DNA of 7,594 nucleotides, taken from Sphingomonas paucimobilis (GTDB taxonomy: Bacteria > Pseudomonadota > Alphaproteobacteria > Sphingomonadales > Sphingomonadaceae). The translations under genes and the position numbers were made by a program. Below, one piece after another: positions 1-5,367 of the stretch. The number at the start of each line of letters is the position of its first letter. The stretch's first letter is position 1. The notes under the pieces are model-generated. The model was not told the origin of the DNA and ran no database searches. It saw only the letters and a list, made by a program, of their open reading frames with translations. The stretch is from the NCBI GenBank assembly GCA_945860425.1, contig CAMAQU010000077.1, forward strand, positions 1 through 7,594. The letters are read 5' to 3'.

Positions 1-591
1 CAGCATGACCTCATCTCTGTCATGCTTCAATCCGATGCGATGAAGCATATGAGCCATGAGGAATTTATGGGGAACCTCATTCTCCTGATTGTTGGCGGCA
101 ATGACACGACCCGCAATTCCATGACGGCCTTTGCCTATGCCATGGATAAATTCCCGGAAGAACGGGCCAAGCTGGAGCAAAATCACAGCCATGAGCTGGC
201 CGTGAATGCAATGCATGAACTGATCCGCTGGCAGACGCCGCTGGCGCATATGCGCCGCACGGCAACCGAAGATACCGAGCTGTTCGGCCACCAGATCAAA
301 AAGCGGGATAAGCTGGCGCTTTGGTATATTTCGGCCAACCGCGACGAAAGCGTGTTCCCAAATGGCGATAAGATCATTGTCGATCGCGAAAATGCCCGCC
401 GGCATTTGTCCTTTGGTTATGGCATTCACCGCTGCGTGGGCGCGCGCGTCGCGGAATTGCAGCTGACAACGCTGATTTCCGAACTGCAAAAGCGCCGCCT
501 GCGCGTCAATGTGCTGGAAGAGCCAACGCGCGTTCCGGCGAGCTTTGTGCACGGCTATAAGAGCATGATGGTGGAACTCTCCCAATATTAA
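1..591 (+). CDS. Cytochrome P450, CYP153 family (5'-truncated by window edge)
   Basis: This is the C-terminal part of a cytosolic cytochrome P450. The frame is open from base 1, so the true start lies outside the window; 196 residues are visible. The I-helix oxygen-activation motif GGNDTT is at about bases 94-111. The K-helix ExxR motif (ELIR) is at 217-228 and is followed by WQTPLAHMRRTA, which I recognise from CYP153 enzymes. The haem loop FGYGIHRCVG follows, with the haem-ligand Cys codon at 433-435. The family is known for terminal hydroxylation of medium-chain alkanes and related aliphatics, using a ferredoxin and ferredoxin reductase; neither partner is in the window. The substrate here is inference. 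The gene ends in TAA and is followed by a strong intrinsic terminator, so it is the last gene of its transcript. All C-terminal motifs are intact. The P450 call is certain; the CYP153 assignment is likely from motif context. Confidence 0.93.
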   Translation, partial: QHDLISVMLQSDAMKHMSHEEFMGNLILLIVGGNDTTRNSMTAFAYAMDKFPEERAKLEQNHSHELAVNAMHELIRWQTPLAHMRRTATEDTELFGHQIKKRDKLALWYISANRDESVFPNGDKIIVDRENARRHLSFGYGIHRCVGARVAELQLTTLISELQKRRLRVNVLEEPTRVPASFVHGYKSMMVELSQY

Positions 592-616
592 GGCCCATCT
601 GAGCTGCTGCGAATAC

Positions 617-650
617 AGGCCCGTCTGCACCCCGCAGGCGGGCCTTTTTT
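617..650 (+). terminator. Rho-independent terminator after the P450 gene
   Basis: A 12-bp stem (617-628 with 634-645, one G·U pair) encloses a 5-base loop (ACCCC) and runs directly into six T residues (645-650). It lies 25 bases past the P450 stop codon. The single wobble is G·U on the plus strand and C·A on the minus strand, so the structure serves plus-strand transcription. It separates the P450 unit from gyrB. Confidence 0.92.
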
Positions 651-722
651 CATCAGGTGGCCCACCCCAGAAAGGGGTTCGAAAACCATCCCCAGCGCCC
701 TTATGATTCGGGCCGTTTTTCC

Positions 723-751
723 TTGGGTTACGGCGCGCCTTTCCCTATAGA
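723..751 (+). promoter_or_regulatory. Candidate sigma70-type promoter of gyrB
   Basis: TTGGGT (723-728) and TATAGA (746-751) are separated by exactly 17 bases. This resembles a housekeeping -35/-10 pair with a good -10 and a fair -35. The -10 element ends only 6 bases before the gyrB ATG at 758, so a normal start site would fall on or next to the A of the start codon. No Shine-Dalgarno sequence stands before the ATG, in keeping with a leaderless mRNA. This is a prediction from spacing only. Confidence 0.5.
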
Positions 752-757
752 CTGACC

Positions 758-3271
758 ATGACAGACGAAATCGCAAATATCCCGAATTCCAACGACTATG
801 GCGCTGACTCGATCAAGGTTCTCAAAGGGCTTGATGCGGTGCGTAAGCGCCCGGGCATGTATATCGGCGATACCGATGATGGTTCTGGCCTGCACCATAT
901 GGTGTTTGAGGTCTCGGATAATGCGATTGACGAGGCGCTGGCCGGCCATTGCGACCGGGTGATCATCCAACTCAATCCCGATGGATCGGTCTCGGTTGAA
1001 GATAATGGCCGCGGCATCCCCACCGATATTCACACCGAAGAAGGCGTGTCGGCCGCCGAAGTCATCATGACGCAGCTGCACGCAGGCGGGAAGTTTGAAA
1101 ACACGTCGGACGACAATGCTTATAAGGTGTCGGGCGGCCTGCACGGCGTTGGCGTGTCCGTTGTCAACGCGCTGTCGATCCGGCTCGACCTGACGATCTG
1201 GCGCGATGGGCAAGAGCATTATATGCAGTTTCAACATGGCGATGCCGTGGCGCCGCTCAAGGTCGTCGGCACGGCGGGCAATGATGATCGGGGTCGGCCC
1301 AAGCGCGGCACGCGCGTGACCTTCTTGCCAAGCCCAGACACGTTCAAGATCACCGAGTTTGATTTTGACAAGCTGGAGCATCGCTTTCGCGAACTCGCCT
1401 TTTTGAACTCTGGCGTTCGCCTGTTCCTGATCGACGCGCGCCATGCCGAAAAGAAGGAAGTTGAGCTGTATTATGAAGGTGGGATTGCCGCCTTTGTGAA
1501 ATGGCTGGATCGCGCCAAGGCACCACTCTTTCCCGATCCCATTTCCGTTGCCGGGCAACGCGATGGCATTGCCATTGAAGTCGCGCTCGAATGGAATGAC
1601 AGCTATTACGAAAATGTCCTGTGCTTCACCAACAACATCCCGCAGCGCGATGGCGGCACGCACTTGGCCGCCTTCCGCGCAGCACTCACCCGCACGCTCA
1701 ATAATTATGCGGAGAAGTCCGGCCTTCTGAAAAAGGAGAAGGTGAGCTTAACGGGCGAGGATATGCGCGAAGGCTTGACGGCCATCGTCTCGGTCAAATT
1801 GCCCGATCCCAAATTCAGTTCGCAGACCAAGGACAAGCTTGTCTCATCCGAAGTGCGTCAGCCGCTCGAAAGCCTGATGGCGGATAAGATGGCCGAATGG
1901 CTTGAGGAAAACCCCGCCAATGCGCGCGCCGTGGTCCAGAAGATCATCGACGCCGCTGCCGCCCGTGAAGCGGCCAAGCGGGCGCGCGAACTGACCCGGC
2001 GCAAGGGCGTGATGGACATTGCCTCCCTGCCCGGCAAGCTGGCCGATTGCCAAGAACGTGATCCTGCAAAGTCCGAACTCTTCCTGGTCGAAGGGGATTC
2101 CGCTGGTGGCTCTGCCAAACAGGGCCGCAACCGCCAATATCAAGCGATCCTGCCCTTGAAGGGTAAGATCTTGAATGTGGAGCGCGCGCGCTTTGACAAG
2201 ATGCTGTCTTCCAAGGAGGTTGGCACGCTCATTCAGGCGATGGGCACGGGCATTGGCCGTGATGATTTCAATATTGAAAAGCTGCGTTATCATAAGATCG
2301 TCATCATGACCGACGCCGATGTCGACGGCGCGCATATCCGTACGCTGCTGCTCACTTTCTTCTATCGGCAAATGCCAGATATTATCGCGCGCGGGCATCT
2401 CTTCATTGCACAGCCGCCGCTCTACAAGGCCGCACGTGGTCGCTCAGAAGTTTATCTGAAGGATGATGCAGCCCTTGACGATTATCTGGTTGAAGGGGGT
2501 CTGGCAGCGACTGCGCTCGAAACCAGCGGCGGAACCCGCTCTGGCGCGGATCTCAAGCTGCTCATTGATCATGCGCGGCGGATGCGCGCGCTGATGCGCT
2601 ATGTGCCGCGCAAATATGATCCCGCGATTATTGAGGGATTGGCGCTGGTCGGCGCGCTTGATCCGGCGCTGGATGCAGCCGGGCGTCAGGCCGCGGTTGA
2701 TCGTGCGGCCGGATGGCTGGGCCGTGCAGACAAGGAAGCAAATTGGTCCGGCATTGTCAGCGAAGAAGGCGGCTATCATCTGCAACGCCTGTGGCGCGGC
2801 GTGACCGACCATCACATGATTGAAGCGAACTTCTTGCTGAGCCAAGAGGCACGCCGCCTGCATAGCTTAATTGCCGAACAAACAGAGTCTTATGCGACGG
2901 TCAGCCGACTTGTTGCGATTGGCAAGGCGCAGGCAGAAAGCGCCGCCCCCGAAGGCGATGAGGAGGACGCGCAGCCCGTCAACACCAAGGGCACGACAGC
3001 CATCTCCCGCCCGTCTGAGTTGCTCGATGCCATCCTTGCGGCGGGCCGGAAGGGCCTGTCGATTTCGCGCTATAAAGGCTTGGGCGAAATGAATGCCGAA
3101 CAGCTTTGGGAAACAACGCTGGACCCGGACAATCGCTCGCTCTTGCGCGTGGAAGTTGCACAGGCCGATTTGGCGGATGAGATTTTCACCCAGCTGATGG
3201 GCGATGTTGTCGAGCCCCGTCGCGATTTCATTCAGCAAAACGCCCTGAACGTCGCCAATCTCGATATTTAA
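758..3271 (+). CDS. gyrB: DNA gyrase subunit B
   Basis: This is the ATPase and strand-passage subunit of DNA gyrase, which works with GyrA to introduce negative supercoils. The 837-residue protein is complete. The GHKL ATPase domain (about 20-230) has the catalytic-region Glu51 and Asn55 (FEVSDNAIDEA), the Mg/ATP motif EDNGRGIP (81-88) and the lid GGLHGVGVSVVN (126-137). The transducer domain (about 235-400) carries the QTK loop (356-358). The TOPRIM domain starts at VEGDSAGG (444-451) and includes the metal-binding DADVD (519-523). The gyrase-type tail RYKGLGEMNAEQLWETT (771-787) is present. Asp447 and Lys468, which align with the E. coli quinolone-resistance positions 426 and 447, have the wild-type residues. 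It is longer than E. coli GyrB (804) because of an extended region around 585-745 with an acidic linker (EGDEEDA), as often seen in alphaproteobacteria. The start is the first ATG giving the expected MTDE N-terminus; it has no SD. The QRNRQYQAILPL context and the tail argue for GyrB rather than ParE. Confidence 0.98.
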   Translation: MTDEIANIPNSNDYGADSIKVLKGLDAVRKRPGMYIGDTDDGSGLHHMVFEVSDNAIDEALAGHCDRVIIQLNPDGSVSVEDNGRGIPTDIHTEEGVSAAEVIMTQLHAGGKFENTSDDNAYKVSGGLHGVGVSVVNALSIRLDLTIWRDGQEHYMQFQHGDAVAPLKVVGTAGNDDRGRPKRGTRVTFLPSPDTFKITEFDFDKLEHRFRELAFLNSGVRLFLIDARHAEKKEVELYYEGGIAAFVKWLDRAKAPLFPDPISVAGQRDGIAIEVALEWNDSYYENVLCFTNNIPQRDGGTHLAAFRAALTRTLNNYAEKSGLLKKEKVSLTGEDMREGLTAIVSVKLPDPKFSSQTKDKLVSSEVRQPLESLMADKMAEWLEENPANARAVVQKIIDAAAAREAAKRARELTRRKGVMDIASLPGKLADCQERDPAKSELFLVEGDSAGGSAKQGRNRQYQAILPLKGKILNVERARFDKMLSSKEVGTLIQAMGTGIGRDDFNIEKLRYHKIVIMTDADVDGAHIRTLLLTFFYRQMPDIIARGHLFIAQPPLYKAARGRSEVYLKDDAALDDYLVEGGLAATALETSGGTRSGADLKLLIDHARRMRALMRYVPRKYDPAIIEGLALVGALDPALDAAGRQAAVDRAAGWLGRADKEANWSGIVSEEGGYHLQRLWRGVTDHHMIEANFLLSQEARRLHSLIAEQTESYATVSRLVAIGKAQAESAAPEGDEEDAQPVNTKGTTAISRPSELLDAILAAGRKGLSISRYKGLGEMNAEQLWETTLDPDNRSLLRVEVAQADLADEIFTQLMGDVVEPRRDFIQQNALNVANLDI

Positions 3272-3293
3272 CCACGGTACTTGCCGCACATGA

Positions 3294-3329
3294 GAAGGGC
3301 CGCAAAGCCATCAGGCTTTACGACCCTTC
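3294..3329 (-). repeat. 16-bp hairpin downstream of gyrB, best formed on the minus strand
   Basis: Arms 3294-3309 and 3314-3329 enclose a 4-base loop. As minus-strand RNA all 16 positions pair, two of them as G·U. As plus-strand RNA the same two positions are C·A mismatches. It lies 22 bases past the gyrB stop. No T-run follows on either strand, so it is not a textbook intrinsic terminator. It could stop or protect the 3' end of transcripts from either side, with the base pairing favouring a minus-strand RNA. Confidence 0.55.
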
Positions 3330-3420
3330 CGCATGGTCAGCGATCGGAGGAATGGGCCCGCAAACGTTTAGAACGATACGGTGCCATTGCCGAGGAGACC
3401 AAAGGCTGCGGTACCCGCGC

Positions 3421-3484
3421 CTATCCCCGAATCACCCTTTCCGACCTCTTAGCTGGACCATGAGACATCGGATCACCTCCTTTC
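3421..3484 (-). promoter_or_regulatory. Extended Shine-Dalgarno sequence plus 15-codon leader-like ORF
   Basis: Read on the minus strand, bases 3484-3470 are GAAAGGAGGTGATCC. This is perfectly complementary to the last 15 bases of typical alphaproteobacterial 16S rRNA. GGAGG lies 7 bases before an ATG at 3468-3466, which is ideal spacing. The frame encodes MSHGPAKRSERVIRG and then stops with TAG at 3423-3421. A second ATG (3461-3459) opens a 9-codon frame ending at 3432. Neither peptide is recognised. The ribosome-binding signal is far stronger than any other in the window, yet no long gene follows. It may be a leader peptide, a ribosome-docking small RNA, or the start of a decayed gene. Read on the plus strand it is instead a mimic of the 16S anti-SD tail. 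Confidence 0.4.
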
Positions 3485-3525
3485 GCTAGTTGCGCCTAGC
3501 GACCCTCTTGGGTCGCATCCGCAAC
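3484..3525 (-). repeat. Nested stem-loop next to the extended SD
   Basis: GCGACCC (3499-3505) and GGGTCGC (3510-3516) form a perfect 7-bp stem with a 4-base loop. Outside it, GTTGCG (3489-3494) pairs with CGCAAC (3520-3525), giving a two-tier structure. A competing 6-bp stem, CGCTAG (3484-3489) with CTAGCG (3496-3501), shares bases with both and touches the edge of the extended SD. The arrangement allows alternative folds in the leader of a minus-strand transcript. Confidence 0.45.
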
Positions 3526-3571
3526 ATGAGTCGAAGCGATCGAAGATTCAAGTCTTGTAAAGTTAGAAGAT

Positions 3572-3621
3572 GCTGTCAGTATCGGTGGTTCGGGCTTCGT
3601 ACAGACCGATCTGATGTCAGC
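3572..3621 (-). terminator. Imperfect hairpin at the 3' end of the lipoprotein gene (possible terminator)
   Basis: ATCGGT (3581-3586) pairs with ACCGAT (3605-3610). Three further pairs (CAG with CTG) follow beyond a bulge, and then an outer GCTG/CAGC pair (3572-3575, 3618-3621). It overlaps and follows the stop codon of the minus-strand lipoprotein gene. No clear T-run follows (ATCTTCTAAC), so its role as a terminator is only a possibility. Confidence 0.3.
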
Positions 3622-4153
3622 GCCGACACTCTTCCACAACCCGCGCAAATTCGGCCCATGCCGGGACGATGAGGTCTTCTGTGCCCGCCAAGCTGATGAG
3701 GAATGCGCCGCGGCTGTGCGCCATTGCGTCAAGCTGTGGGTCTTTGGCGGCCAGTTCTGCAGAGATATAGCCGGGCAACAGCGCACTTGCCTGCGCCGGG
3801 TAGGAGCGGCTGGCATCTGTCGCGCGCATGGTCATCTGCGCCACCTGCCCCGATGGCATTAGGCCATATCGCGATAGCGTGATCCGCCCATTGGCCCGAT
3901 CACAGCCCACCACCAGAGCGGCGGACGCTTGGGGTCCCCCAAAAAACGCAACGCCGCCCCTCGGCTCTGGGCGATAGACCCAATCTCCGGCTGTGGCGCG
4001 GCAATCTTGCCAATTGGCGACAGGGGGCGCGATGGATGGCAGCACGGACGGCCGGGCGACAGGCTCAGCCGGACGGGGTGGCGCAGGCAAGGTTGCGCAT
4101 GCCGCAAGCATCATCGCCGCAAGGCTTATCCCAGCTATGGTTATCAACCGCAT
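3617..4153 (-). CDS. Small putative lipoprotein of unknown function, sphingomonad type
   Basis: The 178-residue protein has a type II signal peptide. A short basic start (MR) and a hydrophobic stretch lead to the lipobox LAAC, with the lipidated Cys at residue 19, so it is probably anchored in the membrane and faces the periplasm. A Pro/Ala-rich linker (about 23-46) precedes the folded part, which begins WQDCRATAGDWVYRPE. It contains GCDRANGRITLSRYG in the middle and ends IPAWAEFARVVEECRR. I have a general recollection of similar small proteins in Sphingomonadaceae, but no known function. The mature part has further Cys residues (51, one in GCD, one near the C-terminus) that could form a disulfide. 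The start at 4153 is chosen because it gives a proper signal peptide and has AAAGG just upstream; the frame stays open 24 codons further upstream, but that part lacks signal character. It is transcribed divergently from the tRNA gene. Confidence 0.85.
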   Translation of the reverse strand: MRLITIAGISLAAMMLAACATLPAPPRPAEPVARPSVLPSIAPPVANWQDCRATAGDWVYRPEPRGGVAFFGGPQASAALVVGCDRANGRITLSRYGLMPSGQVAQMTMRATDASRSYPAQASALLPGYISAELAAKDPQLDAMAHSRGAFLISLAGTEDLIVPAWAEFARVVEECRR

Positions 4154-4224
4154 CCCGCCTTTGTGCGGCGGTGAGCCGACTTTGGCAAGGCCGGGCGTTG
4201 GCAGAGTGCAACAGCGCAAGCCCA

Positions 4225-4252
4225 TTGCAACGCGCCGCCGCCAGCGTTAAGG
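4225..4252 (+). promoter_or_regulatory. Weak candidate promoter for tRNA-Ala
   Basis: TTGCAA (4225-4230) and TTAAGG (4247-4252) are 16 bases apart. The implied start falls roughly 10 bases before the mature tRNA 5' end. The -10 match is poor, so this is only the best pair I see in the gap between the divergent lipoprotein and tRNA genes. Confidence 0.3.
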
Positions 4253-4268
4253 CGCGTCCCACGGATGC

Positions 4269-4344
4269 GGGGCTGTAGCTCAGTTGGTAGAGCGCATCGT
4301 TCGCAATGATGAGGTCAGGGGTTCGATTCCCCTCAGCTCCACCA
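4269..4344 (+). tRNA. tRNA-Ala (anticodon CGC)
   Basis: This is a complete 76-base cloverleaf with an encoded CCA end (4342-4344). The acceptor stem GGGGCTG (4269-4275) pairs with CAGCTCC (4334-4340) and includes the G3·U70 wobble that is the main alanine identity element. The D arm is GCTC/GAGC (4278-4281, 4290-4293). The anticodon stem is CATCG/TGATG with loop TTCGCAA, putting anticodon CGC at 4302-4304, which reads GCG codons. The T arm is AGGGG-TTCGATT-CCCCT. No integrase or repeated 3' end is seen, so there is no sign that it serves as an attachment site here. Confidence 0.97.
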
Positions 4345-4524
4345 TCCGTCCACCCTCCCAGAATTTGCGTCCCAATCCGACCACCACCAGAGCGACTCTG
4401 GCAAAAGGATTAGACGTTTAAGCCATAAGGAAAGTGGTGCTCCCCCATCTTGCCGGGCCATGGAGATTGCGTGCGCGGTACGCGGCCTTTCTCTTGGTCG
4501 ATGCCCTTGAAAAGGAACGGGAAT

Positions 4525-5229
4525 ATGAAAACCACAGCCCTAGTTTCAGCAATTGGCCTTGCCCTATATGCAACCCCTGTTCTGGCGAAGGACGGCCCGC
4601 GGCCATTTGTCGAGCTGTCAGCTGGATCCTCTTGGGCCAATAAAATGGGCCTTACAGTGGGCACAACGCCCAACCCGACCACGAACGGCATCAGCCTCAC
4701 CCACAAGACGGGTTATGATGTTGCTGTGTCTGCAGGCATGGATTTTGGCCTGTTGCGCGCCGAGGTGGAATTGAGCCAGCGCGCCGCCGCCCTGAATAAG
4801 GTCACCACAACTGTGCCGATCCCAGCGCGATTGGTCAGTGGGTCGACAACGCCCATTTTGACCCAAGGCAGCTTTACCGCTTTTTCGGGAAGCAGCCGGT
4901 CCCGCGCCGCGATGCTGAATGGCTATGCCCAATTGGGCGATGCAAATCAGACCAAGTTTTTTGCAGGCGCAGGGGTTGGCTATGCCCGATTTGAGGCGCG
5001 CGACTATTCCCTCGCCGCTGGCGTGCCGTTCCTCAATGGGCGGGACAAGGGGCTCGCTTGGCAGCTCTTGGCGGGGGTGCGAGAGCCCTTGTCAGATAGG
5101 GTCTCCATTGGGGTGAAATATCGCTATTTCCGCACCAAATCCTTTGCCCTGACAGATGAGCTGGATCGCAGCATCACGGGGCGATCTTCCTTCCAAAATG
5201 TGCAGGCGACATTGAGCTACGCATTCTAA
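4525..5229 (+). CDS. Outer-membrane beta-barrel protein (opacity/OMP_b-brl-like)
   Basis: The 234-residue protein has a type I signal peptide: MKTTALVSAIGLALYATPVLA, with likely cleavage before KDGPRP. The mature part (about 213 aa) shows alternating polar and hydrophobic strand patterns such as FVELSAGSSW, YDVAVSAGMDFG, FFAGAGVGYARFEARDY, WQLLAGVREP and VSIGVKYRYFRT. It ends in LSYAF; the terminal Phe is the usual outer-membrane assembly signal recognised by BamA. Size and pattern fit a small, perhaps eight-stranded, surface barrel. No ligand or channel role can be read from the sequence. The start at 4525 is preferred because AAAAGGAACGGG precedes it and the signal peptide begins there; 25 upstream in-frame codons have no signal character. 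It appears to be a single-gene unit, with a GC-rich hairpin after its stop. Confidence 0.88.
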   Translation: MKTTALVSAIGLALYATPVLAKDGPRPFVELSAGSSWANKMGLTVGTTPNPTTNGISLTHKTGYDVAVSAGMDFGLLRAEVELSQRAAALNKVTTTVPIPARLVSGSTTPILTQGSFTAFSGSSRSRAAMLNGYAQLGDANQTKFFAGAGVGYARFEARDYSLAAGVPFLNGRDKGLAWQLLAGVREPLSDRVSIGVKYRYFRTKSFALTDELDRSITGRSSFQNVQATLSYAF

Positions 5230-5233
5230 CCCT

Positions 5234-5263
5234 GCGCGGGGCGGCCAAAAGCTGCCCCCGCGC
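5234..5263 (+). terminator. GC-rich hairpin after the beta-barrel gene (terminator without U-tract)
   Basis: Arms 5234-5245 and 5251-5263 form a 12-bp stem with one bulged C (5255), one G·U pair and loop CAAAA. It begins 4 bases after the beta-barrel stop. No T-run follows, so it is either a weak or factor-assisted terminator or an mRNA-stabilising 3' hairpin. It also separates the gene from the FNR-type box a few bases downstream. Confidence 0.6.
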
Positions 5264-5270
5264 TGCCACA

Positions 5271-5284
5271 TTGACTTCGATCAA
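5271..5284 (+). promoter_or_regulatory. FNR/FixK-type box upstream of usp
   Basis: The sequence TTGAC-TTCG-ATCAA matches the FNR/FixK consensus TTGAT-N4-ATCAA at 9 of 10 defined positions. It lies in the intergenic gap 84 bases before the chosen usp start. The neighbouring minus-strand gene encodes an FNR-type protein with the ExxSR recognition residues that read this half-site. A typical class II arrangement would place the usp start site near base 5319, but I see no convincing -10 there. Activation of usp under low oxygen is inference. Confidence 0.6.
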
Positions 5285-5367
5285 CAAAGTTTTTGTGCCC
5301 AATCAAGGACACAAGTTCGCGTCTCATGCATTTCCCTTGTTCTAGAAACAAAGGAAAGGTGCGGTTG

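Larger units (their letters stand above)
3272..3616. other. 345-bp gap between gyrB and the lipoprotein gene, structured, no firm gene
   Basis: The two flanking genes converge on this gap. It contains a 16-bp hairpin near the gyrB end (3294-3329), an exact 15-base copy of the 16S rRNA 3' tail (3470-3484), a nested stem-loop beside it (3484-3525) and an imperfect hairpin at the lipoprotein end (3572-3621). One plus-strand reading frame (ATG 3290 to TGA 3463, 57 codons) looks somewhat protein-like (RSEEWARKRLERYGAIAEE) but has no SD. By hand count its GC is nearly flat over the three codon positions, so I do not call it a gene. On the minus strand, the SD-like sequence leads into a 15-codon frame (3468-3421). 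A small RNA or a very short gene is possible. I did not recognise tmRNA, 6S, SRP or RNase P RNA here. Confidence 0.5.

Noticed and set aside
665..677. CCCC-AGAAA-GGGG hairpin between the terminator and gyrB
   Set aside because: Four pairs only, and no sequence context suggesting an operator. It is too weak to call.
728..1663. Long minus-strand open frame (311 codons) opposite the start of gyrB
   Set aside because: It is the antisense shadow of gyrB. The plus-strand frame carries every GyrB motif, while the minus-strand protein has no recognisable domain, start signal or SD.
1844..2398. Minus-strand open frame of 184 codons inside gyrB
   Set aside because: It lies opposite the TOPRIM region, has an uninterpretable sequence, and is explained by codon bias of the coding strand.
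3470..3484. Remnant of a 16S rRNA gene end
   Set aside because: The match to 16S stops at 15 bases on both sides: the upstream bases do not resemble the 16S 3' region, and no rRNA spacer or tRNA follows. A functional SD or anti-SD is a better reading than a gene fragment.
3496..3816. Minus-strand open frame of 106 codons overlapping the lipoprotein gene end
   Set aside because: It is an out-of-frame reading of the lipoprotein gene, rich in Ser/Arg/Thr, with no signal peptide or family resemblance.
4269..4344. tRNA-Ala as an integration (att) site for a genomic island
   Set aside because: No integrase and no direct repeat of the tRNA 3' end are found in the window, and the genes downstream look like ordinary chromosomal genes.
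3902..4394. Repeated 14-mer CCACCACCAGAGCG (in the lipoprotein gene and after the tRNA)
   Set aside because: Only two copies, low complexity, and one lies in coding sequence. There are no flanking repeats or element borders, so it is probably chance.
4387..4401. Hairpin CCAGAG-CGA-CTCTGG as terminator of tRNA-Ala
   Set aside because: The stem is only 6 bp with no T-run and lies over 40 bases past the tRNA. It may be coincidental.
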